Shown here one piece after another: positions 53,220-62,531 of a stretch of DNA of 64,000 bases. The notes below the pieces were generated by a model that worked only from the letters and a program-made list of their open reading frames with translations, ran no database searches and had not been told where the DNA came from. The DNA comes from an uncultured Prevotellaceae bacterium. Its GTDB lineage: Bacteria; Bacteroidota; Bacteroidia; Bacteroidales; Muribaculaceae. Made by a program: the position numbers and the translations under genes. Where the stretch lies: positions 44,306 to 108,305 of the forward strand of contig ONKU01000011.1 of the NCBI GenBank assembly GCA_900318535.1. The letters are read 5' to 3'. How positions within the stretch are numbered: the first letter of the stretch is position 1; each line of letters begins with the position of its first letter.

Positions 53220-54326
53220 CTATTGAATTAAAATTTTACAATCTAGTTTAATTACACTGCATATCTTTTTCAATATGTCCGAAACCTGATATGACGATAG
53301 ATTTGAATACATGTAGGTTTGGGGTGATAATTCCAACGAATAATCTCCACCACCATGAGGCTTATCCTGAATTAATCTTTCACCGTCAACCATTATAGCG
53401 AGTTTTTTCACTATTCCAACTCCCACACTATTAATCATTAATGACAATAATTGAACGGAAGTTTGTGACGATATTTTTTTCCCGTTTGGAAGAACTACAA
53501 AAACCTTTCTATCATCAGACTTATCTTCAACAAGTTTTTTGTATTCAGATGCTTGATCTTCAACCAACGAGATATCATCGATAAGTTTTACTTCCTGAAA
53601 TTTATCAAGATAATTATAAATAAGATTTTTCCAATTATTGAATCCCATATTCGGATAGAATGAGCCAAATGTATTCATACAAGAAGCGATAATTGTCATT
53701 CTATCAGATTGGGCATCTTGTAACTCGTTTACCAATAGCATAACCGAAGAATCTTCCTCTATTTTTTCAAGCATGCCCGATATTGTGGAAATCTCTTCTT
53801 GTTCCTCTTCAGCGTTTATTGTTTGGATGGAAGACTGTGAAGATTCAACGAAACTAAAATAGTTATCTATTGTTGAAAAAAACACAATCGTGTCTTCTGC
53901 TTTAAAAAGCACGAATCTATCTCCATTTGTCAAATGTGCAGTCTTTATCTCCCCAGGCAAAACACTTTCTTGAATGGATTTTCTGCTAAAAAAAGAGACA
54001 TATGACCGTCTGTTGAGCCTTGATTTGGATTTGACTGGATCCCAACATACAAATAATTTATTGTCGAGATCATATCCCAAAAACAAGAATCTTGCAGGAC
54101 TATCTTTTATTGATTCAAATGCAGTGTGCTGTGGGAGTTGAGCCCTGGTAACATTATCAGGATATGGTCTCCCAGCATACGAGATGCATTTGAGATACAC
54201 ATAATATTCAACTTCCTCAAATAAGAAGTGTACAATGATATCTTTGCTCAGCAGTTTAAAGTCAGAATGGCTTTTGAAACTGGCAATAAAGATATCTATT
54301 AACTCTTTATTTTTGGGATATGGCAT
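53220..54326 (-). CDS. Unknown operon protein sharing the C-terminal module
   Basis: 368 residues. The N-terminal 160 form a beta-rich domain (VEYYVYLKCISYAGRPYPDN, RAQLPQHTAFESI, FLFLGYDLDNKLFVCWDP) that has the look of an N-terminal reader of a type II restriction enzyme. A helical linker (180-270) leads to one copy of the 98-residue module (273-368, KVFVVLPNGKKISSQ to LDCKILIQ). It is 2 bp downstream of the DUF4420 gene. No specific family recognised. Confidence 0.7.
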   Translation of the reverse strand: MPYPKNKELIDIFIASFKSHSDFKLLSKDIIVHFLFEEVEYYVYLKCISYAGRPYPDNVTRAQLPQHTAFESIKDSPARFLFLGYDLDNKLFVCWDPVKSKSRLNRRSYVSFFSRKSIQESVLPGEIKTAHLTNGDRFVLFKAEDTIVFFSTIDNYFSFVESSQSSIQTINAEEEQEEISTISGMLEKIEEDSSVMLLVNELQDAQSDRMTIIASCMNTFGSFYPNMGFNNWKNLIYNYLDKFQEVKLIDDISLVEDQASEYKKLVEDKSDDRKVFVVLPNGKKISSQTSVQLLSLMINSVGVGIVKKLAIMVDGERLIQDKPHGGGDYSLELSPQTYMYSNLSSYQVSDILKKICSVIKLDCKILIQ

Positions 54327-54328
54327 AA

Positions 54329-55300
54329 CTACAATGATTTATAAAGCTTGTGATCAGAACTCTGGATATCTAATTCCACAATATCCGTGAGATTACTTCT
54401 AAAGTGTATTGACGTCACACCACTTGGAACATCGGATAAGGAAATTTTGGGGATATTTCGGTAGTCAAAAAATCTAAGCGAGCTATTCGAATAATTATAA
54501 TCGAAATAGATTTTTGCTACTTCGTCAATGTGTGTACCTAAAGTCTGAGTCACAATCTCCCGTAATCGAATAAGAGCTTCAACATCATCTATCTTATTAC
54601 TAATTCTGTCTACCAAATCAAGAATATTAGTTCCCATCGGAGATTTCATCACAAACACAGATGATATTACTAACTCTGCTCCATCACTAGGATGAAGTTG
54701 TTCTATTGCGAAGGTGTGTTCTCTAACAGGCCCAGTGGTTGCTTTTACCTCAATAAGGTCTTTTCCGTCATTAAAATCAAATTTATCCGTAGGCTCAACG
54801 TGCCATGAATTTAATAAGTATATCGGATCCTTTGACTGTTCTATAATAAAAAGTTCAGCCCACAAACCTTTTACAACCTCCTGTGACAAATGCTTTGGTG
54901 CAGTAAATAACCCAATAACTTTTGATATCTCGGTTTTTAAATCCGACACGTTAGGTATTGGCGGTAATTTTCTTAGTATGAGGTAAACTACTTCGAGGAA
55001 ATATTTCTGGAAGTCAGTATTAATAGAGTTTAACTGAATTAAAGAATACTCCTTCTGGGTACTTCCTCCAACACTAATATCTGTTATTGAACATTGACAA
55101 TTGAAGGCTACATTAAAGAGTTTGAGCTTGATATCGCTGACATTAGCATTGTTAACACATTCAATAAAGAATATTGGAAACCCCTCTGAGGTTACACCTA
55201 TTCTATGTGGCATTGAAGAATTAATAATATCTACAACGTAACTATCATTATCTGCTACGTTGCTTACTAACGCTTGAAATATTTCATATAAATTATTCAT
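54329..55300 (-). CDS. DUF4420 PD-(D/E)XK protein of the MORC-Z1 system
   Basis: About 323 residues from the ATG at 55298-55300, which overlaps the Z1 stop by 8 bp. The middle has the nuclease core: GLWAELFIIEQS, DKFDFNDGKDLIEVKATTGP (catalytic D with E-V-K) and HTFAIEQL. This is the DUF4420 'PD-(D/E)XK motif' family that accompanies Z1 and MORC-like proteins. It is the probable DNA-cutting subunit. Confidence 0.88.
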   Translation of the reverse strand: MNNLYEIFQALVSNVADNDSYVVDIINSSMPHRIGVTSEGFPIFFIECVNNANVSDIKLKLFNVAFNCQCSITDISVGGSTQKEYSLIQLNSINTDFQKYFLEVVYLILRKLPPIPNVSDLKTEISKVIGLFTAPKHLSQEVVKGLWAELFIIEQSKDPIYLLNSWHVEPTDKFDFNDGKDLIEVKATTGPVREHTFAIEQLHPSDGAELVISSVFVMKSPMGTNILDLVDRISNKIDDVEALIRLREIVTQTLGTHIDEVAKIYFDYNYSNSSLRFFDYRNIPKISLSDVPSGVTSIHFRSNLTDIVELDIQSSDHKLYKSL

Positions 55301-57485
55301 CTTCATCAGTGGTGTCAGTTGAAACAAACGAAGTCCCTAAAGACTGCGGATAGTAAATAGCCAGATTATACAGATCTTTTTTGTGAAACTCTGCTCGTAA
55401 TAACGAATCTTTAAGTTCGATATGATAGATCTGAACACATATTGAGTCCTCAAATTTAATCTCTCGGTCTCCTGGATATGAACCATTCTTAGCATGTCCC
55501 ATTTGAAGATTGTTCGGCTTGCCATCAGGATTCAATTTGCGTTCCTGCAATGAATCAACCCCATAAGCCATCTCAAAAACATATACGAATTTAAGATTCT
55601 CCTTTTCTTTAAGATAGGAAAGATACTGTATCGTTACGATTTTTCGAGTTATATTTGGGACATCTAGATATTTGACATCTTTAAAGAAATCAATAAAACG
55701 ATCAATATCAATCTTAGCAAATCTATGGTTTCGGTTCGGATTTCCTTCATAATCATGAAACAACGTTGTTTGGCTAGAAATCTCACTAAGAAATTTAGAT
55801 ATAACAACTTTGTTTGGCTCCATGCAATCGGAAGAAAGCATCTGCCTCCAGCCATAGAGTTTATCTCTAATGAGTTTCTGTGATAAGATGTTGGTTCTTG
55901 TTGGATTAAGGCTATCAGCGAGAACCATAGCTTTTGCGTTTTTTGAGAACTCAGCTAATGTTTCGTATTGTTTTAGGTTTGCTCGTAATACTTCCTCGTG
56001 TTCAACATAATCATTGTATTCCGTAATACTCTTAATGGGCAGAAACAAACGACAAACATCGATGTATGGCATTTTATATCCAAAAAAGCGGCAACGTTGT
56101 TCAATAGTGTCTGCTGTCGCCTTTCCTTTTGACGATCTGGGCATGTATGTAATCGATAAGTTTTCTACCGTAAAACCACGATTTAACATATCTGCCCCTA
56201 CTAGAATATGCGCTGGGGACGTTGACCAATCAACATCTTTTTCTGCGTCTCCCTGTATTAAATGAATATGAACCCGAAGAAGGATATCATACAAATTATC
56301 AAAGACCGCATCGAAAGATGGGCAATCATTAACATAAATGGCGATGTCCTCATAGTCTTTTAAAAAATTAGACTTGAGCATTTCAACATAAGTTGAAATG
56401 TTTTCTTCAAACACATTAATCCATTGTTGAATTGTATTAGTAATCCAGATCGCAAATTTTTCATTAGATTCCTTCAATCCGTCAGGGTGAACCATCATTG
56501 ACAGAAAATCTTTTCTGTGTTGTTTATATACAACGATTCCGACACTCAACACGAATTGACGCAGGGCGGAAATTAATGAACTTGGCCTATCTGTTAGAGG
56601 ATTTCGTTTATAATGATAAACCTCATCTTCTGGAATTTCCCGAATAAGATTCATCTCTTGGTTTTTAAAGAAAAACTTGCCTCCGGTATATCCTTTTCCA
56701 GGTGTTAAAACCGTATGATATTTCGGAGAGAGAAAATCTGAGTTATCAATTAAAAAAGCTGCCTGAGGAGTTGCGGTATACTGAATATATGAATGATTGG
56801 GTAAGGACTTTTTTAAATTAAGAATACTCGCATATGTTCTGCTATATTCATCTTCTTCCCAATCTTCTTTTCCTGAGTTCTTTTTAGCAAAAGTGTTAAA
56901 GCTAGACTGATCTGCCTCATCATCAATGATAAGCACTCCTCTATTTGATATAAGCGGCTGTATATATGGGCTTGTAAAAACATTTGCCAATCTATTGATA
57001 TGTAAATAATGCTTTAAAATAGGAAAAAGCAAAACCATTCCATCCCTTTTGATGAAATTTTTAACCCTATTGATTTCAGGAAAATTATTTACGTCTACAG
57101 CTTCATCAAAAATTTGGTAATGAGAATCAAAGCTCTGGGTCTTTAAGTCTTTTTTGAGACGTCGAACCGTTTGACCAAGAAGATTTGTTTTTGTGCCAGT
57201 AAAATAAATAATGATTTTATAGTTATTGTCTGCTGCAAGTGCTGAAAGAGTTGTGAAAGACATTGTTTTTCCACTCTGCACATACCCAACAGCAATATTA
57301 GTTATAGAATCATTTACATTGGGAGATATGCAATGCTTTAGAATATTGATTGCTTCATCGATCAATGTTCCTTTAGACTGCTCATCTATCTTTAATGAAT
57401 TAACCAGAGACAATGTATTATCTCCGATTATGACTTTGTGTGATGCAGGCGAATCGCTTTTGATTATACTAATTATCTCATTCAT
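55293..57485 (-). CDS. Z1-domain superfamily II helicase-like protein
   Basis: 730 residues. Walker A in AVGYVQSGKTMSFTTLSA (about 66-83), Walker B in RGVLIIDDEADQSSFN, and the Z1 region with HILVGADMLNRGFTVENL and MPRSSKGKATADTIEQRCR. Pfam Z1 was defined by Iyer and colleagues next to SF2 helicases in MORC-linked restriction systems. It should move along or unwind DNA for the DUF4420 nuclease. Its start overlaps the stop of the GHKL ATPase by 4 bp. Confidence 0.92.
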   Translation of the reverse strand: MNEIISIIKSDSPASHKVIIGDNTLSLVNSLKIDEQSKGTLIDEAINILKHCISPNVNDSITNIAVGYVQSGKTMSFTTLSALAADNNYKIIIYFTGTKTNLLGQTVRRLKKDLKTQSFDSHYQIFDEAVDVNNFPEINRVKNFIKRDGMVLLFPILKHYLHINRLANVFTSPYIQPLISNRGVLIIDDEADQSSFNTFAKKNSGKEDWEEDEYSRTYASILNLKKSLPNHSYIQYTATPQAAFLIDNSDFLSPKYHTVLTPGKGYTGGKFFFKNQEMNLIREIPEDEVYHYKRNPLTDRPSSLISALRQFVLSVGIVVYKQHRKDFLSMMVHPDGLKESNEKFAIWITNTIQQWINVFEENISTYVEMLKSNFLKDYEDIAIYVNDCPSFDAVFDNLYDILLRVHIHLIQGDAEKDVDWSTSPAHILVGADMLNRGFTVENLSITYMPRSSKGKATADTIEQRCRFFGYKMPYIDVCRLFLPIKSITEYNDYVEHEEVLRANLKQYETLAEFSKNAKAMVLADSLNPTRTNILSQKLIRDKLYGWRQMLSSDCMEPNKVVISKFLSEISSQTTLFHDYEGNPNRNHRFAKIDIDRFIDFFKDVKYLDVPNITRKIVTIQYLSYLKEKENLKFVYVFEMAYGVDSLQERKLNPDGKPNNLQMGHAKNGSYPGDREIKFEDSICVQIYHIELKDSLLRAEFHKKDLYNLAIYYPQSLGTSFVSTDTTDEDE

Positions 57486-59023
57486 ATCATTCCAAAAAAC
57501 GAATTAAACCTATTTCTAAAAAGCATACCCGTTGAATCTGAATCAGATACAAAAGACAATTCTGTAGCAACAAGAGTCTTGATAAAATAAGAAACAGATT
57601 CCATAATATCTTCTTCTGTGAGATTGGAATCAAAGAACTTATTTCTCATATTGATCCGAGCAACACATTCGTTGCCATGCATGTTAAAAGTATATAAGTT
57701 CTGAGATGTCTCACCATTATAACATTCAATTTTTAAGATAAACTTCTTGCCATTGATGCCAACTTCTGTGGTGATTGACTCAGAATTCTCAGGCTTCTGT
57801 AAAGTTACATCTTCTTTTGGTATTTCTTCTTTGGGATTTACTTCTTTCGAACCTTCTTTGGGATCTTCTTTCGGAATGACAACATTGATTGGTTTTTTTA
57901 TTTGTTCTGCAATCTTTTTTACAAGTTTATTACCAATCTTTGCTTTCGCAGTTTGTGATTTAGGCTTAACATAATTTTGACCTTGCCCAAAGATGTCGAA
58001 AGACTTATCTTTAGCGATGTCGTCTCTCAGAACTTGAATGAATGCTTCAAAGTCTTCATCTTCTTGGAATGAACTTTTAGTGAAACTAACGTCAAAACCT
58101 TCAATCTCTAATTCTCCAAAAATACGTTTATATCTTGGCGAACCTTCTTGTCCACACAAAGATAGCGGACGGTATTTATTCTCGCCACTACTGCCAATAA
58201 CCCTACCTCTTCGGAATAGAAGAAAACCATTGTTGTCTGATGTACTCATTGTCTCCAACAAAGCAATAAATCCCTTTGCAACATATTTGCCAACTTCTTT
58301 TCCGTCTTTGTATTTAGGGGCGATAAAGTTAATCTCTTTGTACCAATTCACCTTTTTCCCCTCAGGAGTCCGGTAATAGGGTGCATTAAGAATATTTAGA
58401 GGCTCGTAAACTAGAAGTTCGCCATTAACAACTAACTCTAATTCCTTATCTCTTATAAACTTAGTGTAGATACTGGCCAAGTGCTTTTTAATGTGGCCTA
58501 TTTGCCTTGGTCTTGGCTTGTTTTGCGATAGACTTGAAAGAGTAATCGTCGTATAATGGTCACCTATTGGGCATTCTTCGATTTTAACGTCTAAATCAAG
58601 TTTTTGGTGCGCCGTAACATCATTAACGTCAAATACTACTGTCTTTTTCATGTTTTCATTCAAAGCAGTCGTTTCAACTTTCCAAACATTAGACAGCCAT
58701 ATTGATGACACTTTCATTCCCATGCCAAATTCATTTAAACCTGAGGCATCTAAAGGAATATTGGCTAGTTCAAAGGCTCTTTGAAAGTTGCCTTCTGCGA
58801 TTCCACCGGCATTGTCTGTTACAATAATTAGGTCATCTTGAATTGATATCTCAACCCTTAATCTTCCATTTGGGTTAATTTTGGAAAGAATCGCCTTATT
58901 GTCTATATAACTCTGGATAGAGTTATCCACATATTCCGCTAAAGCGTACCAAACTTTATTATTTATAAACCTAAAGGTTGAATACACAAGTGGTTTTGTA
59001 GCTATGGAAACTTTATTTGTCAT
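57482..59023 (-). CDS. MORC/MutL-like GHKL ATPase
   Basis: 513 residues. GHKL motifs: N box YALAEYVDNSIQS (E30, D33, N34), G1 VTDNAGGIAEG (D70), G2 NEFGMGMKVSSIWLSN (98-112), then an S5-like transducer domain. About residues 350-400 are a low-complexity KEDPKEGSKEVNPKEEIPKE linker, and the last 110 residues are a separate beta-rich domain. It is the second gene of the operon, overlapping the methyltransferase stop by 4 bp. In the class described by Iyer, Abhiman and Aravind (2008), this ATPase is thought to work as a clamp on DNA for restriction. Confidence 0.92.
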   Translation of the reverse strand: MTNKVSIATKPLVYSTFRFINNKVWYALAEYVDNSIQSYIDNKAILSKINPNGRLRVEISIQDDLIIVTDNAGGIAEGNFQRAFELANIPLDASGLNEFGMGMKVSSIWLSNVWKVETTALNENMKKTVVFDVNDVTAHQKLDLDVKIEECPIGDHYTTITLSSLSQNKPRPRQIGHIKKHLASIYTKFIRDKELELVVNGELLVYEPLNILNAPYYRTPEGKKVNWYKEINFIAPKYKDGKEVGKYVAKGFIALLETMSTSDNNGFLLFRRGRVIGSSGENKYRPLSLCGQEGSPRYKRIFGELEIEGFDVSFTKSSFQEDEDFEAFIQVLRDDIAKDKSFDIFGQGQNYVKPKSQTAKAKIGNKLVKKIAEQIKKPINVVIPKEDPKEGSKEVNPKEEIPKEDVTLQKPENSESITTEVGINGKKFILKIECYNGETSQNLYTFNMHGNECVARINMRNKFFDSNLTEEDIMESVSYFIKTLVATELSFVSDSDSTGMLFRNRFNSFFGMI

Positions 59024-60375
59024 AAGATTATAAGTCGTTTAGCGATATGTTTAACTAAGGTAGCATTGACAGCATTGCCTAATGCTTCGAAAATACGAGT
59101 TACCGAAAGAGGATACCCATCAGCAGTATAATTAAAGTCTAAATTGTATAACCCTTGCAACTTTGCCGCTTCCTTAACAGAAAGGTACCTTCCTTTTGAT
59201 GGGTGACCTTCGATAATTCGTTCTTGGGGTAAATCAACCCAAGGTAATATTGGTATTTGTGTCCCAACTAGATTCAGCGCGGGAATGAATGTTGGTAATT
59301 TAACTCTTATACCAGATGCCCTATATTGAATGATTTTATCTTGAAGGGTTGGAGTAGCATTTGCACCACAGTTCCATTCAAGTTTTTGATGGCTATTCTC
59401 ATATGACTCAATTTTTTTGAGCCAAATGTCAAGCCACTTCTTATGTTTGAGATAGAATTCACGATTCTGCTCGATGTAACGTATTTTCCATTTGGGAAAG
59501 TGTTCGTCTTTCCCTGTTCGAGCATAATTCGGGATTTGCAAAAGGCAATCATCTAATGATTTGCCATTAATGATTTTTCCCAATTTACCTCGTTTCCCAT
59601 TTAGGTCTTTAATTGATTGATGAGCAGGCACAACATCACGGTACTCATAGGTCGCGCCAAACTCCATTGCCCATATCGGGAATTGAGGGATTGTGTCACC
59701 GTTATGAATCGTATTATTAATAAACTCTTGCCATACCTGAAGATGTTCATAAATCTCAGGTTTTAGCAGTTGAATATTAGAATCATTTGTTTCTATAACC
59801 TTTGTGATGTCGCAATTGGCATTCTCAATGGGGCTTGGGAATGTATAATTGTTAATATCTCCAAATTCGCGATTGATACCGACAATATAGATTCTTTTAC
59901 GATGCTGTGGAATATTGAATTGATGAGGAGATAGTATCTCTGATTTAACATCATACCCTAATTCGGATAGCTTGGACTTAATCGTGTTCCATGTGTTCCC
60001 ATCATCATGTCCTCTTAAATTGGCAACATTCTCGAGAAGAAGATACTTAGGTTTATGGTATTCTAAAATGTCACAAATGTTATAAAACAAATTACCCCTT
60101 CCAATATCCTTAAAGCCTTCACGTTTTCCTGCTTGGCTGAAAGGTTGACAAGGAAAGCCAGCACACAAAATATCATGAGTGGGTATTGAACTTGGCTCTA
60201 TCTGGGTGATATCTCCTTGTATTTCGGACTCGGGAAAATTTCTTTTATAGAGCAGTTGAAGATCTGGTTTAATTTCGGAAGCAAAAACACATTTACAGCC
60301 AAGTTGCTTAAGGGCATAGTGAAATCCACCAAGTCCAGCAAAAAGGTCTATAAATTTTAATGGTTCCGATAGCAT
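59020..60375 (-). CDS. DNA (cytosine-5) methyltransferase
   Basis: About 451 residues from ATG 60375 (an in-frame ATG at 60402 adds 9). Motif I IDLFAGLGGFHYAL, catalytic motif IV AGFPCQPFSQAGKREG, motif VI LLLENVANL, motif VIII QHRKRIYIVG, motif X ALGNAVNATL. The target-recognition region (about 210-360) is specific and does not let me predict a site. It is the first gene of the operon and should protect host DNA from the MORC-Z1-DUF4420 machinery. Confidence 0.95.
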   Translation of the reverse strand: MLSEPLKFIDLFAGLGGFHYALKQLGCKCVFASEIKPDLQLLYKRNFPESEIQGDITQIEPSSIPTHDILCAGFPCQPFSQAGKREGFKDIGRGNLFYNICDILEYHKPKYLLLENVANLRGHDDGNTWNTIKSKLSELGYDVKSEILSPHQFNIPQHRKRIYIVGINREFGDINNYTFPSPIENANCDITKVIETNDSNIQLLKPEIYEHLQVWQEFINNTIHNGDTIPQFPIWAMEFGATYEYRDVVPAHQSIKDLNGKRGKLGKIINGKSLDDCLLQIPNYARTGKDEHFPKWKIRYIEQNREFYLKHKKWLDIWLKKIESYENSHQKLEWNCGANATPTLQDKIIQYRASGIRVKLPTFIPALNLVGTQIPILPWVDLPQERIIEGHPSKGRYLSVKEAAKLQGLYNLDFNYTADGYPLSVTRIFEALGNAVNATLVKHIAKRLIIL

Positions 60376-60410
60376 ATCTGTACCTAATAGATTTATAATC
60401 ACTTAAAAAC

Positions 60411-60471
60411 AAACTCCAACGCAGTCCCTGCAGGCCGACCAAAGCCTATATAACCGCAAAGGAGTTTGCTA
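60411..60471 (-). other. Inverted repeat in the methyltransferase leader
   Basis: CAAACTCC (60411-60418) and GGAGTTTG (60462-60469) face each other across 43 bp in the leader of the methyltransferase mRNA. It could fold over the start region; nothing more can be said. Confidence 0.4.
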
Positions 60472-60502
60472 TATCGTTCATGTTATTGGTCGCTTCCAGG
60501 TG

Positions 60503-60542
60503 ATAAGAAGATTATATCTTCTTATTCGTGACTGCAAATATA
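60503..60542 (-). promoter_or_regulatory. Promoter and palindromic operator of the methyltransferase-MORC operon
   Basis: On the minus strand TATATTTG (60535-60542) is an exact -7 box. Immediately downstream, across the expected start point, lies a perfect palindrome: ATAAGAAGAT (60503-60512), TAT, ATCTTCTTAT (60516-60525). A repressor bound there would block transcription. Confidence 0.65.
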
Positions 60543-60725
60543 CTAAAAATATCAATAATTCCAGCCAAAATCAATATAAATCATATCCAAACGGCCCTGA
60601 AACGAGAAAAACGCGGATAATGGCGGGGTATAGCCTTATGTAATGATGAAAAAGGAGATTCAAATGGTATTGTCTCCTTATTATTGGAATTGATATATAT
60701 AATTTATTCAAATTCAATTATATTT

Positions 60726-61325
60726 ATGGAAGAAGAAAGAAAAAAACTTAGAGTTATTCATGTGTTTGACAATGTTGAAGATGCTGCTAATGAGATGTTC
60801 AGAAATATAGACGGGACCACAAAGAAGTCTAGCGTACATTGTATGGTTGGTGAAGAACAATTTTTGATAAATGTCGCTTATACTGTGTATCTTTATCTGC
60901 TACATTATGAAGCTGGCCTAATATCAAAAGCTGAATTGGATTTATTTTTGAGAACGAAACCTCTTCCAGCTAAAACCCTTGTTAATGTCAGTCCTGTGGA
61001 GTTCAACTTTGTATTTAGATCGAGCATTAATAAGCGCTTTTACACCAATAGGGAATATTATCTTGAAGATTTAGATCTAGAAGATGCTTATTCTGTCATT
61101 ATGGAATCCTATGATGAATTGTCAAACATGTATTCATTCGACATCATAATTGAACAGATGCAAAAAATGGTTACGGAGTTTAAGGCGGCTCATCGTGATT
61201 TTGATAAAATGACAATGGATGAAAGAATTACAAAGTTTCGGTCATGGAATGGAAATGAGGATTATATAAATAATAACTTTTTAGTCAGCTTACTAGATAA
61301 ATGTAGGAAAGATACACGTGAGTAG
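60726..61325 (+). CDS. Unknown 199-residue protein, first gene of the small-gene operon
   Basis: 199 residues from the ATG at 60726. Starts MEEERKKLRVIHVFDNVEDA and is largely helical with acidic stretches (EYYLEDLDLEDAYSVIME). No motif I recognise. It is followed after 3 bp by the first A-type small gene, so it belongs to the same operon. Confidence 0.65.
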   Translation: MEEERKKLRVIHVFDNVEDAANEMFRNIDGTTKKSSVHCMVGEEQFLINVAYTVYLYLLHYEAGLISKAELDLFLRTKPLPAKTLVNVSPVEFNFVFRSSINKRFYTNREYYLEDLDLEDAYSVIMESYDELSNMYSFDIIIEQMQKMVTEFKAAHRDFDKMTMDERITKFRSWNGNEDYINNNFLVSLLDKCRKDTRE

Positions 61326-61328
61326 ATT

Positions 61329-61592
61329 ATGAATATCGACGTAAAAAAGGAGGACATTAAGAAAATCGGAAATACAAAGTACAATGAAGGTGGATTCCTG
61401 GCGATAATATGCGACGGGGACACTTGTAACATTGAAGAGATTCTATTGAGATCCATATTGAAGTGCTTCGGCGATGATTACAAGGTCATTAAGACTGAGG
61501 ACTATATATGGGAAAATGATGAGGGAGAAGTAGTATACGAAATTCTGTATGTCACAAACCTACCGTATGAGATATATGATATGATAAAATGA
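61329..61592 (+). CDS. A-type small acidic protein, copy 1
   Basis: 87 residues, starting MNIDVKKEDIKKIG and containing 'NIEEILLRSILKCFGDDYKV' and 'ILYVTNLPYEIYD'. The gene at 62212 encodes a clear paralogue. Function unknown. Its stop overlaps the next start by 4 bp. Confidence 0.65.
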   Translation: MNIDVKKEDIKKIGNTKYNEGGFLAIICDGDTCNIEEILLRSILKCFGDDYKVIKTEDYIWENDEGEVVYEILYVTNLPYEIYDMIK

Positions 61593-61939
61593 TTCAATTA
61601 ATGCAAGCGCTGTTCTCTACTATGCCAGAGACAGCGCAACAGCCGATGACCGATTTCCGCAGATCGTGTCTTGAGGCTGAGGAGAAAAATGAGTTAGATG
61701 CGGCACCGAGTGATATGGATGACAGGCTGCAACCGGGTGATCCATATGCCGATGAGATCAAGAGACTGGAGACTGAATACGGGCCTCTCATAGAAGGACA
61801 TCACCTCACAGTTCAATTACAAGATTTGCTGGCCATAATTCCAAGGGCAAGGAGGCGAATTACTGCCTATAACGGCTTGGTCAAGGAACTGGCCAATAGG
61901 GGTGTAACCTTAATCATCAAATCACGAAAAACAAAATGA
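61589..61939 (+). CDS. B-type small basic-ended protein, copy 1
   Basis: 116 residues. The C-terminal 40 (DLLAIIPRARRRITAYNGLV, GVTLIIKSRKTK) match the next gene. The N-terminal half is acidic and looks disordered. Its start and stop both overlap neighbours by 4 bp, a sign of translational coupling. Confidence 0.65.
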   Translation: MIQLMQALFSTMPETAQQPMTDFRRSCLEAEEKNELDAAPSDMDDRLQPGDPYADEIKRLETEYGPLIEGHHLTVQLQDLLAIIPRARRRITAYNGLVKELANRGVTLIIKSRKTK

Positions 61940-62196
61940 AGTACAGCCATAGAAATGAACTTGAGGAACGCTATTTCAGCATGGATATTGCAGCCCTCAA
62001 ACAATATGACAATGGATTCACCACCGCCTATGATGACGGTGGCGATTATGAGCTGACGATAAAGCTGATGGACCTTTTTGTGATATGTCCAAGGAAACGA
62101 TCAAGAAAGCAGCAATATGGGCGACTTGTTAACTTTCTGGCATCGAAAGGCATCACGTTGAGGATCATCAGCAGAAAACGAGATAAAAACAACTAA
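61936..62196 (+). CDS. B-type small protein, copy 2
   Basis: 86 residues, MKYSHRNELEERYFS then 'LTIKLMDLFVICPRKRSRKQ' and 'LASKGITLRIISRK'. The last 45 residues match the preceding B-type protein, so the two genes come from a duplication. Function unknown. Confidence 0.65.
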   Translation: MKYSHRNELEERYFSMDIAALKQYDNGFTTAYDDGGDYELTIKLMDLFVICPRKRSRKQQYGRLVNFLASKGITLRIISRKRDKNN

Positions 62197-62211
62197 TAAT
62201 TAGACAGTTAT

Positions 62212-62481
62212 ATGAATATTGAAGTTGAGAAAAATGATATTATGAAGATTGGATATAAAAGAATCAATTTCGCAGGGGTTCTTGGTATCGTTTCCGATAG
62301 TGATACCGCAAATGTAGAAGAAATACTTTTGCGTTGTATCTTGAAGTGTTTTGGTGAAACATACATTATCACTAAGGTCGAAGACTGTGTGATGGTAGAT
62401 GAAGATGACTTATATGATGACATTATGTTCATCACAAACCTGCCGTTTGAGATGTTCGAAAAGGTTGACCGTGATGTTTAG
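62212..62481 (+). CDS. A-type small acidic protein, copy 2
   Basis: 89 residues, MNIEVEKNDIMKIG and 'NVEEILLRCILKCFGETYII', 'IMFITNLPFEMFE': a paralogue of the protein encoded at 61329. It is the last gene of the operon and is followed by a terminator. Confidence 0.65.
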   Translation: MNIEVEKNDIMKIGYKRINFAGVLGIVSDSDTANVEEILLRCILKCFGETYIITKVEDCVMVDEDDLYDDIMFITNLPFEMFEKVDRDV

Positions 62482-62531
62482 GGTTACGAATATTCTGAAT
62501 TTTTTATAAAATTATAGTTTCATGTTATCCG

